Notes under the pieces: model-generated | What the model saw: the letters and a program-made list of their open reading frames with translations, nothing else | Databases searched by the model: none | Told to the model about the DNA's origin: nothing | Made by a program: the position numbers and the translations under genes | In this document: in pieces, positions 46,071-57,977 of the stretch | Layout: each line of letters starts with the position of its first letter | How positions within the stretch are numbered: position 1 is the first letter of the stretch | Assembly: GCF_018612875.1 (NCBI RefSeq) | Contig: NZ_JAGGRI010000018.1 | Coordinates: 1 to 64,000 of the forward strand | Direction: 5' to 3' | Origin: Lysobacter sp. ISL-50 | GTDB taxonomy: Bacteria > Pseudomonadota > Gammaproteobacteria > Xanthomonadales > Xanthomonadaceae | Length of the DNA stretch: 64,000 nt

Positions 46071-46592
46071 TTGTTCGCGCTGAGTCTGTGCGCGATCCGC
46101 GGCGAGGCCGCCGAAGCGCCGACGGCGATGACGCGTCTGGCCGAACTCAGCGCGCAGCGGGTGTTGCTGGCCGACACGGTCGCGGCGAGCAAGCGCCAGT
46201 CGGGCAAGCCGGTCGAGGACGCGGCGCGCGAACAGTCGCAGTTGGAACAACTCGGTGCGCAGGCCGCCGCGCGAGGTTTGGCGCGCGAGCAGGCCACGGC
46301 GTTCTTCAAGGCGCAGATCGAGGCGAACAAGCTGGTGCAGTACCGTTTGCTGGCGCAGCCGTTGCGCAAGGCGGCCGCGGCGATCGATCTGGGGCCGGTG
46401 CGGCAGCGGCTGGATGGGATCAACGCGGAATTGCTGGACGCGCTGGCGTCGGCCTTGGCGGAAGCGAAGGAAGAAGGTTGCGTCGTGCGCGCTCATGAAG
46501 CGCAGCGGCGCGCGGCGCGGCAGCATCGATTGGATGATCTGCATCGCATCGCGTTGACGCGTGCGTTCGGCGATTTGTGCGCGATGCCTTAG
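46071..46592 (+). pseudogene. Exported chorismate mutase (AroQ-gamma type) with missing or shifted start
   Basis: The body is a helical chorismate-mutase domain: MTRLAELSAQRVLLADTVAASKRQSG and EQATAFFKAQIEANKLVQYRLL (partial views), with the conserved Arg/Lys/Gln pattern. A signal peptide (LAIAALFALSLCAIRGEAAEA) precedes it. But the only good start, ATG 45955/45958 with GGGAGAGA upstream, is in another frame, and the correct frame has stops at 45993 and 46011 with no ATG before the signal. A TTG at 46071 would cut the signal peptide; ATG 46128 would make a cytoplasmic form. Either the gene is frameshifted near its start or it uses a weak start. Possibly a sequencing indel. Confidence 0.65.
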
Positions 46593-46624
46593 CCGATTCA
46601 ATACAAGCGCGATCGAATCGCGAG

Positions 46625-46730
46625 GTCTGTTGTAGGAGGGGCTTCAGCCCCGATGCTTTTCGCTCAGGTTGCGCTGATCCAAGACAGCTGATCGAAAAGC
46701 ATCGGGGCTGAAGCCCCTCCCACAACAGAC
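46625..46730. repeat. Inverted REP pair with 38-bp arms (REPIN-like)
   Basis: Arms at 46625-46662 and 46693-46730 match at 37 of 38 positions; each includes GGGGCTTCAGCCCC, the core of the 42.3-kb array. The 30-bp centre is unrelated. It lies between the convergent chorismate mutase and RidA genes, where it may also terminate transcription from both sides. Confidence 0.88.
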
Positions 46731-46798
46731 TTCGCAAGTCCGCGCTCAAGGTTGCCAGGTCGCGCCCGGTGACACGACCTGAGCTTGCGGATCATCAT

Positions 46799-46846
46799 CG
46801 AATCCCGATTCCCGATTCCCGATTCCCGATTCCCGAATCCCGAATC
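46799..46846. repeat. CCCGATT heptamer run
   Basis: About six near-perfect tandem CCCGATT/CCCGAAT units abut the 3' end of the RidA gene. The same heptamer occurs ahead of der and in the fad and gua spacers. Confidence 0.85.
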
Positions 46847-47213
46847 AAGCCGCCGCCACCGCCTCGATCTCCACCATCCAGCCTTCCTCATACAACTCAG
46901 CGATGATCACCGTCAGCGCCGGCGTGTGCTTGCCGAGGATTTCATGGCGGATTTCGTAATTGCGCTGGCGCAGGCGGCGCTCGGTGAGGTAGGTCGTGAC
47001 CTTGACCAGATTGCTGAAGTCCATGCCGGCCTGCTTGAGCTGCTGCTCGACGTTGGCCCAGGCGCGGCGGCATTGGCCGTCGAAGTCCTTCGGCAGGACG
47101 CATTTCTCGCATTGCGGCAACTGGCCGCTGATGAACAACAAGCGCTGGAAACCACTGATCTCGTGCGCTTGGGCATACGAAACTTCGTTGGGCTGGATCG
47201 CGTTGCGTTCCAT
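46845..47213 (-). CDS. RidA/YjgF-family enamine/imine deaminase
   Basis: A 122-residue Rid-family protein: an N-terminal GFQRLLFISGQLP, middle QCRRAWANVEQQLKQAG and the C-terminal PALTVIIAELYEEGWMVEIEAVA. Rid proteins hydrolyse reactive enamines or imines. The usual Arg in the YVxD/RxxVEI region is not obvious here (MVEIEAV follows Trp), so it may belong to one of the Rid1-7 subfamilies with altered activity. I chose ATG 47213 (MERNAIQ). It converges on the chorismate mutase. Confidence 0.85.
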   Translation of the reverse strand: MERNAIQPNEVSYAQAHEISGFQRLLFISGQLPQCEKCVLPKDFDGQCRRAWANVEQQLKQAGMDFSNLVKVTTYLTERRLRQRNYEIRHEILGKHTPALTVIIAELYEEGWMVEIEAVAAA

Positions 47214-47322
47214 GATGGCGCCTTCGTGGTTGTACCGCGTTGGAAAGTGAGCGGCGAGGGCGAAAGCGCGGCCGGGCACTGTCCCGGCCATGGCTGTCGA
47301 GGGCGCGCGCTCGCCGTTTCGC

Positions 47323-48120
47323 TCAGTCGATGAACTCCTTCAATGCCTGACCGTACTCCGGATACAGAGCGATGTTGTGATGGTCCGCGCCTTTCAGCTG
47401 GACCACGTCCACGCCTTGCGGACGGGTCTGCAGCGAATGGATCAGCCGGGTGGTGTTGGCCGGCGGAACCACGTCGTCGGCGGTCGCGCGCACGACCAGG
47501 ATCGGGCCGAAATAGCCGCGCAGATTGGCGACGGAGTCGTAGCGGTCGCGCACCAGCCAGCGCGTGGGCAGCCAACGATAATGCGCCTGCGCGGTTTCGC
47601 TGAGGCTGTCGAACGGAGTCACCAGCGCCAGCCGCTGCACCGGCCGCTTGCCGGCCACGGCGCTGGCCACGCCGCTGCCCAGGCTGCGGCCGATCACCGC
47701 GATCGGCTGGCCGGGATGCTCGCGCGCGACCTGGTCGAAAATCGCCAGCCCGTCGGCGACCAGCGCCGCTTCCTCCGGCGCGCCGTCGCTGGCGCCGAAG
47801 CCGCGGTACGACAGCAGGTAGATGGTGCGATCGGGAAACCACTGCGCCAGGGTCTCGCGCATGTTCTCGACGCGCTCGGCGTTGCCGCCGAAATAGATCA
47901 GGGCCTTGTCGCGCCCGGCGTTGAGGCGCCAGCCGCGCAGGACGATGTCGCCGCGCGCGATGGTGTAGTCGGTCATGTCCACGCCCAGGCGCGTGCCCTG
48001 GGGGAAATACATGAGCTCGCGTTGCTTGACGTACATCCAGCCGCAGATGCTCAGATATCCGGCGGCGGCGACGCCGGCCAATGCAGCCAACGATTGAAGC
48101 ATTCGGGGATTACGTGCCAT
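47323..48120 (-). CDS. Alpha/beta hydrolase with N-terminal membrane anchor (ABHD13-like)
   Basis: A 265-residue protein. A transmembrane anchor (SLAALAGVAAAGYLSICGWMY) is followed by a hydrolase fold with YFGGNAE (oxyanion region), nucleophile GRSLGSG (about Ser146), acid in ATADDVVPP and histidine in GADHHNI. The GRSLGSG elbow and small size match bacterial ABHD13/17-like serine hydrolases, some of which act on membrane lipids or thioesters. Divergent from the DUF2272 gene. Substrate unknown. Confidence 0.87.
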   Translation of the reverse strand: MARNPRMLQSLAALAGVAAAGYLSICGWMYVKQRELMYFPQGTRLGVDMTDYTIARGDIVLRGWRLNAGRDKALIYFGGNAERVENMRETLAQWFPDRTIYLLSYRGFGASDGAPEEAALVADGLAIFDQVAREHPGQPIAVIGRSLGSGVASAVAGKRPVQRLALVTPFDSLSETAQAHYRWLPTRWLVRDRYDSVANLRGYFGPILVVRATADDVVPPANTTRLIHSLQTRPQGVDVVQLKGADHHNIALYPEYGQALKEFID

Positions 48121-48375
48121 CGATGCGGAAGCCTTCCTAGCGATGCGGAGGACGCGCGGTCTGCGGCCGCAGACGGCCGCCGGCGCGGTGTGCGATTACC
48201 GCGACGATAACCCGCCGCGACGATGCCCGCCAGCGCATCGTTTGCATGACAGCGCGACACGATCACGCGACTTGCACGGACAATGGCTAGGCTGGCCGCA
48301 GGCGGGCTCATCCAGTCGTGCCAGCAACCCTGCGTTCGCCGATGTCGCGGACGCATCGCCCTGCGGAGATCGCCG

Positions 48376-49422
48376 ATGTCGCATAAGTTCGCCCTCGCTT
48401 TGCTGATCCTGGCCGCGCTGTGCGCCCCCATCGGCGCCGCCCGCGCCGCCGACCCGTGTCCGGCGCTGCGGGCGCAGGGCGGGGCGGCCGATACCGCGAC
48501 CCGTATCGCCGCCGCGGCGTGCCTGGAAAACCTGCAGTGGTTCCGGCCCTTCATCGACACTCAGGGCCGGCTGGCCAGCGCCAGCGTGAGCGAGGCGGAA
48601 ACCTCGCGCCTGGAAGACGGCGCCACCGAAACCTGGCGCCGCACCGCCAGCTACTGGCGCGACACCGGCCTGCTGCAGCGCATGGGCGGCTTCGCCGGCG
48701 CCGAGCAGTGCTTCGATCCCTACGGCAGCGGTTATTCGACCGTGGCCTGCCGCGCGTTCCTGATCGACAACCCGTGGTCGGCCGCGTTCGTGTCCTACGT
48801 GATGATGAAGGCCGGCGTGCGCGGCTTCCGCCCTTCGGCCAGCCATTACGACTACGTGCGCGACGCCTACCGGGCGCAGGACCAGAGCCCGTTCCTGTAC
48901 CTGGACCCGGCCAGCTCGACCGCCGCGCCCGGCGATCTGCTGTGCGCGGTGCGTTCCAGCAACCGCGTCTACGGCTATCAGGGCCTGATCGCCGCGCTCG
49001 ATGGCGGCAACGGCGGGCTCAACATGCATTGCGATGTCGTCGTCGGGGTCAATCCCAACAACGACGGCAAGGCGTATCTGATCGGCGGCAACGTCCAGCA
49101 GGGCGCGACGATGCGGCTGATGGCGGTCAACCGCAACAACCAGTTCTGGCCGCTGCCGCTGCGCAGCGAGACCCAGGTCGAGTGCTCGCCCGACACCGTC
49201 GCCGCCTGCGACATGAACAAGCTCGACTGGGCGGTGCTGCTCAAGCTCAAGCCCGAGGCCACGCTTTCCCAGCTGGCGCCGCCGACGCCGTTGTTCGCGC
49301 CGCAGCAGGCGCCGGCCTCGGCGCAGCCGTCGGGCTGCTGCGTGCAGTGCGTGCTGGGGTCGAACGTGCCGCGTTGTCCGAATCCGAATGCGCCGGGGAT
49401 CAGGCCAACCGAAGGGGACTAA
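48376..49422 (+). CDS. Exported DUF2272-domain protein with Cys-rich tail
   Basis: A 348-residue secreted or periplasmic protein. Signal peptide (cut near ARAA), then a domain with SYWRDTGLLQRMGG, the hydrophobic NPWSAAFVSYVMMKAGV segment, PASSTAAPGDLLCAVR and the HCDVVVGVN/GGNVQQGATMR core that I associate with DUF2272 (a CHAP/NlpC-like fold, function uncertain). A proline-rich linker leads to a tail with five cysteines (CCVQCVLGSNVPRCPNP and nearby). Cys and His in the core could form a hydrolase dyad; that is inference. Single gene, start ATG 48376. Confidence 0.8.
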   Translation: MSHKFALALLILAALCAPIGAARAADPCPALRAQGGAADTATRIAAAACLENLQWFRPFIDTQGRLASASVSEAETSRLEDGATETWRRTASYWRDTGLLQRMGGFAGAEQCFDPYGSGYSTVACRAFLIDNPWSAAFVSYVMMKAGVRGFRPSASHYDYVRDAYRAQDQSPFLYLDPASSTAAPGDLLCAVRSSNRVYGYQGLIAALDGGNGGLNMHCDVVVGVNPNNDGKAYLIGGNVQQGATMRLMAVNRNNQFWPLPLRSETQVECSPDTVAACDMNKLDWAVLLKLKPEATLSQLAPPTPLFAPQQAPASAQPSGCCVQCVLGSNVPRCPNPNAPGIRPTEGD

Positions 49423-49542
49423 TACCACTGAACCAACCGAAGCGAAGTTCTTCAGGATGGTTTTGCACCGGTCGCTCAGAACCCCCTGGCTTGGGCTGTA
49501 GCGCTTTCGTGGGTCGCGACGGTTAGGACAGCCAACCCACCC

Positions 49543-49878
49543 TCAACCATGCTCCCTCTGCGCCGCCTCGAACGCCGCCAACTGCTCCGGCGTAGCCTCC
49601 TTCTGAAACTTGGCCTTCCATTCCCCGAACGGCATGCCGTAAACAGCTTCGCGCGCCTCGTCCTTGCTCATGCCGATGCCGCGCGCCTGCGCCGCTTCGC
49701 GGTACCAGTCGGCCAGGCAGTTGCGGCAGAAGCCGGCCAGGATCATCAGGTCGATGTTCTGCACGTCGCTGCGCTCGTGCATCATGTGCGCGAGCAGGCG
49801 GCGGAACGCGGCGGCCTGCACGGCGATGGTTTCGTGATCGGCCGGGGCGTGGTCCGAAGTCGGGTCGGGGAGGCTCAT
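49543..49878 (-). CDS. DUF1244-domain protein
   Basis: A 111-residue cytoplasmic protein. The block HMMHERSDVQNIDLMILAGFCRNCLADWYREAA (partial view) with paired cysteines FCRNC is the DUF1244 signature, a small helical family of unknown function widespread in proteobacteria. The N-terminus is Asp/Pro-rich; start ATG 49878 (MSLPDPT). It faces away from folD across about 100 bp. Confidence 0.85.
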   Translation of the reverse strand: MSLPDPTSDHAPADHETIAVQAAAFRRLLAHMMHERSDVQNIDLMILAGFCRNCLADWYREAAQARGIGMSKDEAREAVYGMPFGEWKAKFQKEATPEQLAAFEAAQREHG

Positions 49879-49982
49879 GACGGGGCTCGCGATGCGATTA
49901 GGGGGAGGGATCGGCGAAAATCGCGCGAACGAATGGGGGATAATGCGCGGCCACGACTTTACCGCAGAGCCTTCGACCCCGC

Positions 49983-50861
49983 ATGACGCCCGCATCGCAC
50001 CCGGCCCGCATCCTCGACGGCAAGCGCATCGCCGAGGACCTGCTCGACAACCTCAAGGCCCAGATCGACGCGCGCGTCGCCGCCGGCCTGTCGCGGCCCG
50101 GGCTGGCGGTGGTGCTGGTCGGCGCCGATCCGGCCTCGGCCGTGTATGTGCGCAACAAGCGCCGCGCCGCGCAGAAGATCGGCATCCGCGCGATCGACTA
50201 CGACCTGCCGGCCGACACCGGCAACGATGAACTCCTCGCCCTGATCGACCGGCTCAACGCCGATCCCGATGTCCACGGCATCCTGGTGCAGTTGCCGCTG
50301 CCGGACCGGCGCGACGCGACCGCGCTGATCCACCGCATCGACCCGAACAAGGACGTGGACGGCTTCCATCCGGAAAACGTCGGCCATCTGGTGCTGCGCC
50401 AGTTCGGCCTGCGTCCGTGCACGCCGCGCGGCATCACCATGCTGCTGGGCTACACCGACCGGCCGGTGCGCGGGCAGAGCGCGACCATCGTCGGCGTCAG
50501 CAACCACGTCGGCCGGCCGATGGCGCTGGAGCTGATGATCGCCGGCTGCACGGTCACCAGCTGCCACAAATTCACCCCGCCGGCGGTGCTGGAAGCCTCG
50601 GTGCGCGGCGCCGACATCCTGGTGGTGGCGGCCGGCCGGCCGGGCCTGATCCCGGGCGAATGGGTCAAGCCGGGGGCGGTGGTGATCGACGTCGGCATCA
50701 ACCGCCTGGACGACGGCCGCCTGGTCGGCGACATCGGTTTCGAGGCCGCGGCCCAGCGCGCCAGCTGGATCACCCCGGTGCCAGGCGGGGTCGGGCCGAT
50801 GACTGTCGCGACCTTGATGCAGAACACGCTGGAAGCGGCCGAGGCGGCGGATCGGGGCTGA
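49983..50861 (+). CDS. folD: Methylenetetrahydrofolate dehydrogenase/cyclohydrolase
   Basis: A 292-residue bifunctional enzyme of one-carbon metabolism, converting 5,10-methylene-THF to 10-formyl-THF. [14 protein letters not shown], the [11 protein letters not shown] motif with catalytic Lys in the preceding helix, [11 protein letters not shown] and the NAD(P) segment [16 protein letters not shown] are all present; [12 protein letters not shown] closes the active site. Length is normal. The following 130 bases lead into the repeat array. Confidence 0.96.
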   Translation: MTPASHPARILDGKRIAEDLLDNLKAQIDARVAAGLSRPGLAVVLVGADPASAVYVRNKRRAAQKIGIRAIDYDLPADTGNDELLALIDRLNADPDVHGILVQLPLPDRRDATALIHRIDPNKDVDGFHPENVGHLVLRQFGLRPCTPRGITMLLGYTDRPVRGQSATIVGVSNHVGRPMALELMIAGCTVTSCHKFTPPAVLEASVRGADILVVAAGRPGLIPGEWVKPGAVVIDVGINRLDDGRLVGDIGFEAAAQRASWITPVPGGVGPMTVATLMQNTLEAAEAADRG

Positions 50862-53008
<2,147 letters not shown>

Positions 53009-53021
53009 CGCCGGCGCGCGG

Positions 53022-53126
53022 GATTCGTGATTCGGGATCAGGGATTCGGTAAAGCCGACCCGTTTCCGAATCCCGGCGTTCCGCCTTCACCGAATCCCGA
53101 ATCACGAATCCCCAATCCCGGCCCCC
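53022..53126. repeat. Facing heptamer runs in the guaB-guaA spacer
   Basis: GATTCGGGAT-type units on the left (53022-53050) face CGAATCCCGAATC-type units on the right (about 53070-53126), so the spacer RNA can fold on itself. The right run ends at the guaA start codon. Confidence 0.7.
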
Positions 53127-54695
<1,569 letters not shown>

Positions 54696-55341
54696 GGCAA
54701 GCGCGCGCGGCGCGCTGAGCGAAGCGATATCGACCGCCTGCGCATTCCGTGCGCAGGCGGTTTGCGTTTGTGGAGGCGTGAAACGAAATCTGTCCGCGTA
54801 TCGCGGCCCGAAGACACGTGGCCGCTGGCGGGCGAGCGCATCGCAATCCGATCGCCGCCGCGATGGCCCGCGCTGCCGCAGCGTCGAGCAGGCAATCGGA
54901 TTCGCACCGGCGCGACGGACGCCGGATATGTGATAGCTAACGCGTTTTCGCCCGCATCCGGCGACTAGGGTTCGTTTACCCCCGCGCACCGAAAACCGCC
55001 GCCACCGGTACAAGGATGTTCGAAAGGGATGGACGAGTTCGTCATCGTCAGCCTGTTCCTGTCGTCGGCCCGCCGGCCGTTGCGCCGCGCCCGTGCCGCG
55101 ATCGTTTCCAGCCCGGCGCCAACCGCGCGCATCGTGCCCCTCGCAACCACGAACCCCTGCGGCGAGGTTCGCCTCCATGCGAACGCCGGCAATCGCCGGT
55201 CGCGCCGCATCGGCGGCATCGCGCAAACAGCAATGGCCGCGGACGGAGTCGCGGCGAACCGCGCTGGACGGCGTCCGCCGCCGGCGCCCGAGACGGCCGG
55301 GAAAGGACGCTCCCGGTTGTCCCTCATCAATGGAGAGGACG
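54696..55341. other. Intergenic region between guaA and the Cys-rich microprotein
   Basis: I see no convincing gene. It starts with the guaA terminator. Overlapping open frames on both strands (for example 55029-55349 and 54965-55330) lack ribosome sites and recognisable domains. The AT-rich bases around 54925-54950 could be the promoter of the microprotein gene but are not a good match to the consensus. Confidence 0.5.
54734..54769 (+). terminator. Terminator of guaA
   Basis: A perfect 11-bp stem CCGCCTGCGCA/TGCGCAGGCGG with a 5-nt loop and a TTTGCGTTT tail. Confidence 0.9.
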
Positions 55342-55500
55342 ATGAATAGGAAGCCCCGTATCAAGCTGCTGATGGCGTGCTGCGCGTTCGCGATCGGCCT
55401 GGGCGTCAGTCTTACCGCGTTCGCGCGGCCGTGCTGCAGCAATTGCGATCCGAACGATCCGGATTCGCGTTGCTGGGCCATCTGCTCGCCGGACTGCTGA
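55342..55500 (+). CDS. Secreted six-cysteine microprotein
   Basis: A 52-residue product. The first 28 residues form a clear signal peptide (basic MNRKPRIK, hydrophobic core, cut after TAFA). The mature peptide would be about 24 residues: it begins RPCCSNC, has an acidic DPNDPDSR loop and ends CWAICSPDC. Its six cysteines (31, 32, 35, 44, 48, 52) are spaced CC-x2-C-x8-C-x3-C-x3-C, a pattern suited to three disulphides. GGAGAGGA lies six to eight bases before the ATG, a very strong ribosome site. I do not recognise the family. Toxin, bacteriocin, or metal-binding roles are all possible. Confidence 0.75.
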   Translation: MNRKPRIKLLMACCAFAIGLGVSLTAFARPCCSNCDPNDPDSRCWAICSPDC

Positions 55501-55782
55501 GCCGGCAGTGGGGAAGGGGCGGGCGACCGCCTCTTCCCTCAACGCATCCATCGACTCCGAGCCGCGGCCCAATTAGGACCGATTCTGTCCGCAACACCTC
55601 GTAGCCTGATCTCAAGCCGGCCCGCCGCCGGTCTTCGCGACGCTCAGCGGCGATCTTCGCCGCGGCCGTCGCCGTCTTGTCGATTCGCGCCGGCCCGATT
55701 CGTCGTCTCAGACAAGGGCGGCCGAATCCGCGCGATGCGCAAGCGGAATTTGCGCCGCCCGACATCGATCAGGAGCAATGCC

Positions 55783-55983
55783 ATGTCGAGAACTCTGCCG
55801 GTAGCCGCGGCCCTGCTGGCGCTGCCGCATCTGATGGCGATAGCCGCGTCGCGCAACGAGCCGCCCGCGCGCGCGCGAACCGTAGCGACCCGTCCCGACA
55901 TCGTCTGCGTGGCGGTGGCGCCGCGCGACAAGGCCGTCGCGCGCGGCGCGGGAGCGGCGGCGCCGCGTTATCTGCAGCGCTGA
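55783..55983 (+). CDS. Small exported protein, unknown
   Basis: A 66-residue open frame. It begins with a signal-like stretch (RTLPVAAALLALPHLMAIA, possible cut after AIAA) and continues as an Arg/Ala-rich, proline-containing tail with one cysteine. ATG 55783 has AGGAGC about ten bases upstream. It lies 280 bp after the microprotein, same strand. No homologue recognised; it could be a chance frame in GC-rich DNA, though the signal-like start plus ribosome site favour a gene. Confidence 0.4.
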   Translation: MSRTLPVAAALLALPHLMAIAASRNEPPARARTVATRPDIVCVAVAPRDKAVARGAGAAAPRYLQR

Positions 55984-56025
55984 CCTCGCCATCATGGCGC
56001 TGGCGCTGCGCCGCACGCGCCAGTG

Positions 56026-56682
56026 TCAGCGCCAGACCTGCAAGGCCGTGCGCAACACCTCGTGCAGTTGCGCCGCGCTGGCGCCGTCGCGCGCCTGGAT
56101 CGACAGGCCTTGCACCACCGTGGCGAGGAATTTCGCCAGCGCGGCCGCGTCGGCGCCGGCGTCGACATCGCCTTCGCGCTGGCCGCGTTCGATGCGGGCG
56201 CGAAAGCCGGCTTCGATCGACAGACGGTGCGCGCTCAGTTCCTCGCGCAGATGCGCGGCCGCGCCGCCGCCGCCCACATCGGCGGCGATCAGCATGCAAC
56301 CCGCGGGTTGTCCGCAGCCGCTGAATCCGTTCGCGATGGCGGCGAACAAGCGCTCGAACGCCTCGCGCGCGGTTACTCCCTGCGCCTGCAGCGTGGCGGC
56401 GTGATTGCAGCGGAACTGCTGCAGATAGCGCCCGATCGCCTCGCGGAACAACTGCTCCTTGCTGCCGAAGGCGGCGTACAGGCTGGGCGGGGCGATGCCC
56501 ATCGCCGCGGTCAGATCGTTCAAGGACGTGGCCTCGAAGCCCTGCCGCCAGAACAGCCGCATGGCCGTTTCCAACGCCTGCTCGCGGTCGAACGCGCGCG
56601 GCCGCCCGCGCGGCCGCGAGGGCTTTTTCGCGGGCGCGTCTTCGCCGCCGGACGGCTCCGGATTCGCAACGCCTATTTCCAT
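56026..56682 (-). CDS. TetR-family regulator
   Basis: A 218-residue repressor. A disordered, Pro/Lys-rich N-terminus (PAKKPSRPRGRPRAFDRE) leads to the helix-turn-helix ALETAMRLFWRQGFEATSLNDLTAAMGI / PPSLYAAFGSKEQLF (partial view). The ligand domain includes the CxxxxGCML-type segment GCGQPAGCMLIAADVG, found in the NemR/AcuR-like subgroup that senses electrophiles through cysteine. It diverges from the DUF1993 gene; AATAAATTTATT in the shared spacer is a likely operator. Confidence 0.88.
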   Translation of the reverse strand: MEIGVANPEPSGGEDAPAKKPSRPRGRPRAFDREQALETAMRLFWRQGFEATSLNDLTAAMGIAPPSLYAAFGSKEQLFREAIGRYLQQFRCNHAATLQAQGVTAREAFERLFAAIANGFSGCGQPAGCMLIAADVGGGGAAAHLREELSAHRLSIEAGFRARIERGQREGDVDAGADAAALAKFLATVVQGLSIQARDGASAAQLHEVLRTALQVWR

Positions 56683-56692
56683 AGCGATCGAT

Positions 56693-56704
56693 AATAAATT
56701 TATT
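56693..56704. promoter_or_regulatory. AT-rich palindrome between TetR and DUF1993 genes
   Basis: AATAAATTTATT is a perfect 12-bp palindrome and the most AT-rich stretch in a very GC-rich area. It begins 11 bp before the TetR start codon and is 116 bp ahead of the DUF1993 gene, so it can serve as operator and promoter for both. Confidence 0.5.
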
Positions 56705-56819
56705 GACCGGCCCCGTGCAAGCGCTCAGACTCGCGCTCGGCCTGCGCCGCCGGCGCCGGTCCGCGCCGCTTCGAGCGGCCGCGTCCTTCTGTTTCCCCGC
56801 CACGAGAACAGGATTCCCC

Positions 56820-57326
56820 ATGAGCCTTTCGCTCTACGACGCCTCCGTCCCGGCCTTCAGCCGCGGCCTGGACGTGATGTCCCATCTGCTCGACAAAGGC
56901 GTGGCCTACGCCGACGAACAAGGCCTGGACCATTCGGTGCTGATCGCCGGCCGCCTGGCGCCGGACATGTACACGCTGATCGGGCAGGTGCAATCGGCCA
57001 GCGACGCGGCCAAGTTCGGCGCCGCGCGCCTGGCCGGGATCGCGCCGCCGAGCTTTCCCGACACCGAAACCAGCGTGGACGAGCTGCGTTCGCGCATCCT
57101 CAAGACGCAGGATTTCCTGCGCAGCGTGTCGCCCGAAAGCATGGAAGGCAACGAGGAGCGCGAGATCGTGATCCGCCCCGGCGGCCGCGAACTCAAGTTC
57201 ACCGCGCGCGACTACCTGCGCGGTTTCGTGCTGCCGAATTTCTACTTCCACCTGACCACCGCCTACGGAATCCTGCGCAACCAGGGCGTGCCGCTGGGCA
57301 AGATGGACTACCTGCGCGGCTTCTGA
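56820..57326 (+). CDS. DUF1993-family protein
   Basis: A 168-residue cytoplasmic protein matching the DUF1993 family: SLSLYDASVPAFSRGLDVMSHLLDKG at the start, ARLAPDMYTLIGQVQSASDAAK and FHLTTAYGILRNQGVPLGKMDYLRGF at the end (partial views). The fold is a DinB-like four-helix bundle with a conserved histidine, HLTTAY; biochemical function is not established. It is divergent from a TetR gene that probably controls it. Confidence 0.92.
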   Translation: MSLSLYDASVPAFSRGLDVMSHLLDKGVAYADEQGLDHSVLIAGRLAPDMYTLIGQVQSASDAAKFGAARLAGIAPPSFPDTETSVDELRSRILKTQDFLRSVSPESMEGNEEREIVIRPGGRELKFTARDYLRGFVLPNFYFHLTTAYGILRNQGVPLGKMDYLRGF

Positions 57327-57441
57327 GCCCGCGCCGGCTCCGCGCACCGCCGCCGCGCGCTGCGGATGCGCGCGCCGGGCCAGTGAACGATAATCGCGTC
57401 CGACGCCGCGCCTTCGCCGCGGCCGGACCCGCGCGACGCCC

Positions 57442-57921
57442 GTGAGCGAACAAGCCGACATCGACGAATACTGGATGCGCCGCGCGCTGGATCTGGCCGA
57501 GCGCGCCGAGCGCGAGCACGACGAGATTCCGGTCGGCGCGCTATTGGTGTCGGCGGCCGGCGAGCTGCTGGGCGAGGGCTGGAACCAGAACATCGGCAGC
57601 TACGATCCCAGCGCCCACGCCGAGATCGTGGCCTTGCGCGAAGGCGGGCAGCGCCTGGGCAATCACCGCCTGCTCGGCACGACCTTGTACGTGACCCTGG
57701 AGCCGTGCGCGATGTGCGCGATGGCGGTGGTGCATGCGCGCGTCGCGCGCGTGGTGTTCGGCGCCAGCGATCCCAAGACCGGCGCCGCCGGCAGCGTGTT
57801 CGATCTGTTGACCGATCCGCGCCACAACCATCGCGTGACGGTGCTGGGCGGTGTGCTCGGCGAAGAGGCCGGGGCGCGGCTGACGGCGTATTTCCGGCGC
57901 AAGCGGGGCAAGGCGGGGTGA
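57442..57921 (+). CDS. tadA: tRNA-specific adenosine deaminase
   Basis: A 159-residue zinc deaminase that converts A34 to inosine in tRNA-Arg(ACG). Zinc and catalytic residues are in HAEIVAL (His59, Glu61) and LEPCAMCAMA (Cys89, Cys92); EIPVGALLV and NHRVTVLGGVL are family motifs. The start is GTG at 57442 with a GC-rich leader; no ATG in frame lies nearer. It is followed by an isolated REP pair. Confidence 0.95.
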   Translation: MSEQADIDEYWMRRALDLAERAEREHDEIPVGALLVSAAGELLGEGWNQNIGSYDPSAHAEIVALREGGQRLGNHRLLGTTLYVTLEPCAMCAMAVVHARVARVVFGASDPKTGAAGSVFDLLTDPRHNHRVTVLGGVLGEEAGARLTAYFRRKRGKAG

Positions 57922-57977
57922 GGCGGGGCCTGGATGCCTGTCTTCAAAGTTTCTGGTTCACGTATCGAGCATCTACG

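Noticed and set aside
54965-55330. A 121-codon minus-strand frame upstream of the microprotein
   Set aside because: Arg/Ala-rich, no ribosome site, no recognisable domain.
55029-55349. A 106-codon plus-strand frame overlapping the microprotein start
   Set aside because: The purine-rich bases touch its ATG, which is too close for a ribosome site, and the composition looks noncoding.
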